In this document: one piece after another, positions 13,084-14,215 of the stretch
How the letters are laid out: every line of letters starts with the position of its first letter
Position numbering within the stretch: the first letter of the stretch is position 1
NCBI GenBank assembly: GCA_002391275.1
Contig: DGSC01000011.1
Location: forward strand, 1-14,215
Direction: 5' to 3'
DNA length: 14,215 nucleotides
Origin: Prevotellaceae bacterium UBA4372
Lineage (GTDB): Bacteria; Bacteroidota; Bacteroidia; Bacteroidales; Bacteroidaceae
Notes under the pieces: model-generated
Told to the model about the DNA's origin: nothing
The model's input: only the letters and a program-made list of their open reading frames with translations
Databases searched by the model: none
Made by a program: the position numbers and the translations under genes

Positions 13084-13242
13084 AACTTTCGCAAGCTTCA
13101 GTTTCGTAAGGTAATCAGGTTGTCAGGTCGCTTTTCGCTTAGAGGTTTTAGGTGAAGATAGTACTAATTTTGCTGAAAAGCATATTGCAGCTCACAACCT
13201 AAGACCTTAAAACCTTACAAGTTGAGATCTTGCGAAACTTGA
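13084..13242. repeat. MITE-like octamer-rich inverted-repeat element, copy 2
   Basis: About 160 nt with terminal inverted repeats: the left end reads ACTTTCGCAAGCTTCAGTTT and the right end, read on the minus strand, AAGTTTCGCAAGATCTCAAC. The left end is nearly identical to the right end of copy 1 (2996-3236), and the right end to the left end of copy 1. The centre carries the same AGGTGAAGATAG-N-A-N-TAATT-N-TGCT block (about 13150-13174) in the same orientation as copy 1. Only a few octamers remain (GTAATCAG, GTTGTCAG, GTTTTAGG-like). It occupies the spacer between the convergent cimA and DUF5020 genes and codes for nothing. Confidence 0.7.
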
Positions 13243-13260
13243 ATAATATATAGTATGTCA

Positions 13261-13989
13261 TTAAAAAGTCCATTTCATCGCCACGGTGGGGATGGCGTAG
13301 AAACGGTCGTTAAGCCCGTTGGCGGGCCACACCAGGTTTTTGGTCACCTCCACCTCGGTGCCTACGCTCCACTTGGCATTGTCGTTGATGCGAGGCAGAC
13401 GCCATAGGTTGACCCAGAACTGAGGTTCGGTACTTAAAATGAAATGACCTTTTACACCTTTGTCATACCACAGGTCGCAGTAGCCCGAGAAGGTGCACAG
13501 TCCCTTGGCAAAGTGTACTCCCCATACTTCGGTGAGCTGGACGCTGTGGTTGCTGTTGCCATGGTGCTTCTTGTGGGCAAGATACTTGTACATCAGTTGC
13601 ACCGAAAACGTCTTGGAGAAATCCTTGCTGTGCCAATTCCAAGCCGGACCGATGAGATAGGCATTGTCAAAGCTGCCACTCGCGCCATCTAAGCCTCCGT
13701 TGAACTCGATGTGTGCTGCCACTGGCGCTTTCCAGAATTGCAGCTCACGTGAGATTTCGCCATAGGCACTCTTGACAACATGGTCGCCTAAGTTGGCGTC
13801 GATGAAAAAATAGGTGTTACCCCACTTGTCGGGAGTAAAATTCTCAACGGTCGCTGTCACGCGAGGACGGTTGGAAAGCTCCTTGCCGTAGATGTCGTGA
13901 CCCAGGTCGTAATGCAACTGGACGTTGAGCTGCGCTGTCGCAGCAAGCGAGAAAAGGCCGGCTGCAACAAGAAGAAAACTTCTTTTCAT
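13261..13989 (-). CDS. DUF5020-family outer-membrane protein (Tsx-like barrel)
   Basis: The protein has 242 residues. Residues 1-19 are a signal peptide (KR, then a hydrophobic core, ending ATA-Q). The mature part reads LNVQLHYDLGHDIYGKELSNRPRV, with VENFTPDKWGNTYFFIDANL and a FWKAPVAAHIEFNGGL segment. These are hallmarks, as I remember them, of the Bacteroidetes DUF5020 family, which is related to the nucleoside-specific channel Tsx. Alternating strands and a C-terminal aromatic residue (AMKWTF, stop) fit a 10-12-strand outer-membrane barrel. Transport of nucleosides is suggested by the Tsx resemblance but is not shown. It is a single gene read leftward towards cimA, with its own strong promoter (14062-14093) and the palindrome at 13037-13064 as probable terminator. 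The ATG at 13989 is fixed by the signal peptide. Confidence 0.8.
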   Translation of the reverse strand: MKRSFLLVAAGLFSLAATAQLNVQLHYDLGHDIYGKELSNRPRVTATVENFTPDKWGNTYFFIDANLGDHVVKSAYGEISRELQFWKAPVAAHIEFNGGLDGASGSFDNAYLIGPAWNWHSKDFSKTFSVQLMYKYLAHKKHHGNSNHSVQLTEVWGVHFAKGLCTFSGYCDLWYDKGVKGHFILSTEPQFWVNLWRLPRINDNAKWSVGTEVEVTKNLVWPANGLNDRFYAIPTVAMKWTF

Positions 13990-14061
13990 TACTTTTGTTT
14001 TTTTTGCTTAATGATTAGATAAAAAATTAAAGAACACATGCCGTTTTTGACTTTGGCGCTG

Positions 14062-14093
14062 CAAAAATACGGCTTTTTTGCAGTTTTGGCAAA
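14062..14093 (-). promoter_or_regulatory. Promoter of the DUF5020 gene
   Basis: On the minus strand, TTTG (complement of 14090-14093) and TATTTTTG (complement of 14062-14069) are separated by exactly 20 nt, the same arrangement and the same -7 octamer as the leuA promoter. The transcript would have a leader of about 65 nt, A-rich just before the ATG. Confidence 0.8.
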
Positions 14094-14109
14094 AAAAATC
14101 ACGAAAACA

Positions 14110-14141
14110 TTTGGTCGTTACAAAAAAAGCCTATACCTTTG
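14110..14141 (+). promoter_or_regulatory. Promoter of the tRNA gene
   Basis: TTTG (14110-14113) and TACCTTTG (14134-14141) match the Bacteroidetes consensus with a 20-nt spacer. It is divergent from the DUF5020 promoter, with only 16 nt between the two -33 boxes. The start point would lie about 45 nt before the mature tRNA. Confidence 0.8.
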
Positions 14142-14147
14142 CACCCG

Positions 14148-14195
14148 CTTTCGAGAAAGAAACAATGCAACACCAAGTGATGCAAAACTCGAAAG
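14148..14195 (+). other. Structured 5' leader of the pre-tRNA
   Basis: CTTTCGAG (14148-14155) pairs perfectly with CTCGAAAG (14188-14195). Inside it, TGCA-A-CAC pairs with GTG-A-TGCA (about 14166-14184) around a CAA loop with one A-A mismatch. The outer stem would include G1 of the tRNA and so competes with, or abuts, the acceptor stem and the RNase P cleavage site. Confidence 0.5.
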
Positions 14196-14215
14196 GGCGC
14201 TTAGCTCAGCTGGTT
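14195..14215 (+). tRNA. 5' end of a tRNA gene (cut by window edge, isotype undetermined)
   Basis: The last 21 nt read as a tRNA start: a 7-nt acceptor strand GGGCGCT, TA, the D-stem GCTC, and the D-loop start AGCTGGTT with the conserved GG. The anticodon is beyond the window, so the isotype cannot be given; a valine or isoleucine tRNA would fit such an acceptor in this phylum. The promoter directly upstream supports a real gene. Confidence 0.88.

Overview
The window looks like a piece of a Bacteroidota chromosome, most likely Bacteroidales and Prevotella-like. Four things point there. Several promoters have the Bacteroidetes form TTTG-N20-TAnnTTTG. Genes start without clear Shine-Dalgarno sites but often after A-rich leaders. 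Two outer-membrane protein families typical of the phylum are present: a carboxypeptidase-regulatory/plug/large-barrel protein and a DUF5020 (Tsx-like) barrel. The citramalate synthase lies inside a leucine gene cluster. The genus is an inference from memory of similar proteins.

Layout from left to right. Positions 1-824 hold the 3' part of an ABC-transporter substrate-binding protein. It is followed by a cbiJ-cbiD fusion gene of anaerobic cobalamin synthesis (883-2883), whose CbiD half carries an in-frame insert of about 80 codons built around a perfect inverted repeat with 41-nt arms. A very strong terminator closes this unit (2928-2995). From 2996 to about 3411 the DNA is repetitive: a MITE-like element containing 14 octamer units, then a 65/66-bp tandem repeat. 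The tandem repeat abuts a RhuM-family gene that lacks its normal N-terminus (homology 3418-4293). After a non-coding stretch comes a 991-residue outer-membrane beta-barrel protein (4676-7651).

The second half is branched-chain amino acid synthesis. leuA, leuC and leuD (7745-11284) sit behind a good promoter and end at a probable terminator. A Leptospira-type (R)-citramalate synthase gene (cimA, 11481-13049) follows with its own candidate promoter. LeuA makes 2-isopropylmalate for leucine. CimA makes citramalate from pyruvate for isoleucine. The LeuCD isomerase can serve both routes. The dehydrogenase both routes also need, leuB, is absent from this window. Where I would expect it, there is a second copy of the MITE-like element (13084-13242) and a convergent DUF5020 outer-membrane gene (13261-13989, minus strand). 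A 28-bp perfect palindrome spanning the cimA stop codon is oriented to terminate the DUF5020 transcript. The window ends with divergent promoters and the first 21 nt of a tRNA gene preceded by a structured leader.

I see no complete novel multi-gene system. The most unusual signals are the in-frame palindromic insertion in cbiD, the two related octamer-rich elements, the repeat-truncated RhuM gene, and the missing leuB.
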